From positions 1-9,129 of the forward strand of contig JBGTKH010000490.1 in assembly GCA_041744735.1 (NCBI GenBank): 9,129 bases of DNA. Direction: 5' to 3'. Positions 7,339 through 9,129 of this stretch are shown here, one piece after another. Made by a program: the position numbers and the translations under genes. The notes below the pieces were generated by a model. That model had not been told where the DNA came from and did no database searches. It worked only from the letters and a program-made list of their open reading frames with translations. The stretch's first letter is position 1, and each line of letters opens with the position of its first letter. The DNA is from JBGTKH01 sp041744735. GTDB taxonomy: Bacteria > Planctomycetota > Planctomycetia > Pirellulales > Pirellulaceae.

Positions 7339-7457
7339 TGTTGGATGGGCACTCTTGCCCGTCCAAATGGCCCAAACAACCCGTTGAAACAGCAGTTTTT
7401 CAACCGCGAGTCGGGCAGGAATGCCCATCCAACAGCCGGCAGAGTGCCCATCCTGCA
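7339..7457. repeat. REP-like hairpin cluster, three related arms, second family
   Basis: The plus-strand arm 7339-7361 (tgttggatgggca, then tgcccg) is matched by a minus-strand arm at 7412-7434, identical at 21 of 23 positions by hand. A third, more diverged minus-strand arm follows at 7437-7457. Each of the first two arms is itself a mini-hairpin (gggca/tgccc with a 4-nt loop). The spacer of the inverted pair contains another perfect stem, gttgaaa (7383-7389) with tttcaac (7398-7404). The whole pair can therefore extrude as one 96-bp cruciform. The motif GGATGGGCACTCTTGCCCG is, from memory, common between planctomycete genes. It is unrelated in sequence to the pair at 3141-3207 but has the same architecture. 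Confidence 0.65.
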
Positions 7458-7712
7458 GCCCGTACTGCGACGGGCCGCTCACCGCCGACCGCTGCTGCTC
7501 ATCCTAGATTCCCAAGCCTAGATGGTCTAGCCGCCCCCTGTCGCCGGACAGTGCGGTCGGCGTGCGCGCAAGTCGAACGGAGAAATGGATTCAGGTCCGC
7601 GGCCACAGGATTCGCGCGTGCTTTTTTCTCTCGTTTCGATTACCATAATGTTACGGGTTGCGATGCCAACGCTCGTTCAAACCTGACCAGCTAATCGAAT
7701 CGAGGAATCATC

Positions 7713-9129
7713 ATGTGGCGATCATTTTTCTACTCCGCGTTCTTCGTCGCTATTACGATCGCCTGCCGACCGTTGCCGGCACAAGTGAACAGCACGGGCT
7801 TGATCTCGAATGCGTCGGCGAACCGTTACGGGCTCGAGCGCGACTGGTTCACGCAGGTCGAGCTGGATAGCGCCCGCAGCCGCGTCTCCTACGTGACCTT
7901 GCACGTCAGCGCAACTCAGACCTACACGGTGTTCCAGATCGATTACGATGGCGGCAAGGAGTACATCACGCAGCGAGACCGCGATGCGTTCGGCGAACCG
8001 CTGGGCATCGAAGGAGCCCAAAAGAAGGCCGACGAACGTGTCCGCCGACTCAAGCAGGCCCAGTTGAACCCGCAGTTGACCACGCGCGTCATTCCCGAGA
8101 TCACCTTATACGTGGCGACCGACCGCGGCGTGTTGCAGGCCATCGACGGCGAAACCGGCCAGACCCGCTGGACCGTGCCGGTCGGCAAATCGGATCATCC
8201 CACGTTGGAACCGGCCGCCAGCGATCGCTTTGTGGCGGTGGTTAACGGATCGGTGCTGTACGTTTTAGACAGCATCGATGGCAAGCTGGTCTGGCAAAGG
8301 CAACTGCGTGGCGTGCCCGGCGCGGGTCCGGGAGTTACCGACGACCTCGTCCACGCGCCGATGGTTGGCGGCATGCTGGAATCCTATACGTTGGCGGATG
8401 CCAAGAAGCCGCCGTTCTTCTTTCAATCCGTCGGCCGGGCACTGATTCAACCGACCATTACTCCCACCAGCGTCGTCTGGCCGACCGATCGCGGACATCT
8501 GTACGTCGCGCATGCGAATCGGCAGGGCTCACGCTATCGTTTGGTCGCTCAAAACACCATTACCGCGCCCGCCGCCTATGCCGCGCCGGGTTTGCTGCTG
8601 GTGGCATCGGTCGATGGCTATGTTTACTGCACACAAGAGAAGACCGGGGATATGGTGTGGCGCTATTCGACCGGTGAATCCATCAATCACCCGCCCGTCG
8701 TCATTCGCAACGCAGTCTATGTGATCACGGAACGGGGCGGCATGTTTAGTGTGTCGCTCGACAGCGGGCTGGAGACCTGGTGGACGCCGAACGTGGTGCG
8801 TTTTTTGGCCGCCAGCAACGAGCGCGTGTATTGCTTGGATAATATCGGCCGGATGTTGATCATCAGCGCCAAGTCAGGCGGCCGCGTTGCGACCCTGCCG
8901 ATCGAGCAACTGGATCTGAATATCATCAACGCGCAAACCGATCGCATTTACATGGGGACCAAGACCGGCATGATCCAGTGCCTGCACGAAACACAATTGG
9001 ACTTGCCGCTGGTCTACGTGGCAGCGGGCGAAGAGAAGAAAGCCCCTGCCGAGATTCAACAAGAGGGCTTGCCCGACGCCGGGGCTCCCAAACCTCCGCC
9101 CGCGGGAGTCGATCCCTTCGGCGGCGGCG
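7713..9129 (+). CDS. Secreted PQQ-like beta-propeller repeat protein (partial, runs off the window)
   Basis: The frame is open from the ATG at 7713 to the window end (472 codons, no stop seen). GAGGA lies 6 nt upstream of the ATG. Residues 1-23 form a signal peptide (MWRSFFYSAFFVAITIAC, then RPLPA|Q); a weak lipobox TIAC is the alternative. Residues 24-130 are a non-repeat N-terminal part with a charged helix (QKKADERVRRLKQAQ). From about 132 come propeller blades of the PQQ/YWTD-like kind: LYVATDRGVLQAIDGETGQT (then RW) at 132, LYVLDSIDGKLVW at 182, HLYVAHANRQG near 261, LLVASVDGYVYCTQEKTGDM (then VW) near 294, VYVITERGGMFSVSLDSGLE (then TWW) near 335, VYCLDNIGRMLIISAKSG near 372, and IYMGTKTGMIQCLHE near 412. 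That gives about seven blades, enough to close one propeller. A Pro/Ala-rich tail follows and continues beyond the window. Such proteins resemble BamB or quinoprotein propellers, but no enzymatic residues are identifiable. It is probably periplasmic or surface-located. Confidence 0.9.
   Translation, partial: MWRSFFYSAFFVAITIACRPLPAQVNSTGLISNASANRYGLERDWFTQVELDSARSRVSYVTLHVSATQTYTVFQIDYDGGKEYITQRDRDAFGEPLGIEGAQKKADERVRRLKQAQLNPQLTTRVIPEITLYVATDRGVLQAIDGETGQTRWTVPVGKSDHPTLEPAASDRFVAVVNGSVLYVLDSIDGKLVWQRQLRGVPGAGPGVTDDLVHAPMVGGMLESYTLADAKKPPFFFQSVGRALIQPTITPTSVVWPTDRGHLYVAHANRQGSRYRLVAQNTITAPAAYAAPGLLLVASVDGYVYCTQEKTGDMVWRYSTGESINHPPVVIRNAVYVITERGGMFSVSLDSGLETWWTPNVVRFLAASNERVYCLDNIGRMLIISAKSGGRVATLPIEQLDLNIINAQTDRIYMGTKTGMIQCLHETQLDLPLVYVAAGEEKKAPAEIQQEGLPDAGAPKPPPAGVDPFGGG

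Larger units (their letters stand above)
7283..7712. other. 430-bp divergent intergenic region
   Basis: It separates the giant gene (-) from the beta-propeller gene (+), so both promoters should lie here. It holds a REP-like hairpin cluster (7339-7457), three in-phase degenerate heptamers (7476-7496) resembling cgctgac, and a small hairpin near 7540 (ctgtc-gccg-gacag). A cataat at 7644-7649 resembles a -10 box for the + gene, but no good -35 accompanies it. GAGGA at 7702-7706 is the Shine-Dalgarno site for the ATG at 7713. I see no convincing small gene; the open frames across it read through the repeats. Confidence 0.7.

Noticed and set aside
7644..7649. cataat as a -10 promoter box for the beta-propeller gene
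   Set aside because: Only a T-run, not a -35-like hexamer, lies 16-17 bp upstream; one hexamer alone is not enough to call a promoter.
7338..7694. 118-codon open frame in the 7283-7712 gap (MLDGHSCPSKW...)
   Set aside because: Its first part is a translation of the REP-like hairpins. Such GHSCPS/GQECPS peptides are known to me as repeat artefacts, and it lacks a good ribosome site.
7722..8513. Minus-strand open frames opposite the beta-propeller gene
   Set aside because: They are short overlapping shadows; the plus strand has a continuous frame with signal peptide and repeated blades.

Overview
The window looks like chromosomal DNA from a GC-rich planctomycete, most likely of the Pirellulales type. 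This is inferred from style, not proven. The signs are a Porin_O_P-type outer-membrane porin with an N-terminal coiled coil, a secreted PQQ-like beta-propeller protein with a Pro-rich tail, a giant unrecognised helical protein, a methyltransferase with a signal peptide, and small palindromic extragenic repeats. I see no phage genes, transposase, CRISPR array, tRNA or rRNA.

Layout. Positions 2-103 (+) hold the last 33 codons of a peptide-type ABC transporter permease. Positions 104-493 are non-coding and dominated by 46 head-to-tail 7-bp units (129-450), followed by five units of the complementary kind (460-494) that can fold back on the array. Positions 494-2146 (-) encode a porin with a GTG start. 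Positions 2147-2370 are a divergent regulatory interval with three small perfect palindromes. Positions 2371-3120 (+) encode an exported class I SAM-dependent methyltransferase. Positions 3121-3232 are a convergent junction with a REP-like pair of inverted hairpins. Positions 3233-7282 (-) encode a 1349-residue protein of unknown function. Positions 7283-7712 are a 430-bp divergent interval with a second, different family of REP-like hairpins. From 7713 to the window end (+) runs a secreted beta-propeller protein with no stop codon in view.

The five genes alternate in strand (+ - + - +), so each appears to be its own transcription unit and nothing here reads as an operon. Porin, beta-propeller and methyltransferase all carry export signals and the permease is a membrane component, so four of the five products act in or beyond the cytoplasmic membrane. 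The giant protein has no signal and is probably cytoplasmic. I see no evidence that the genes form one pathway. The most unusual material is the giant protein, the heptamer array with its inverted coda, and the two REP-like families in the other main gaps.
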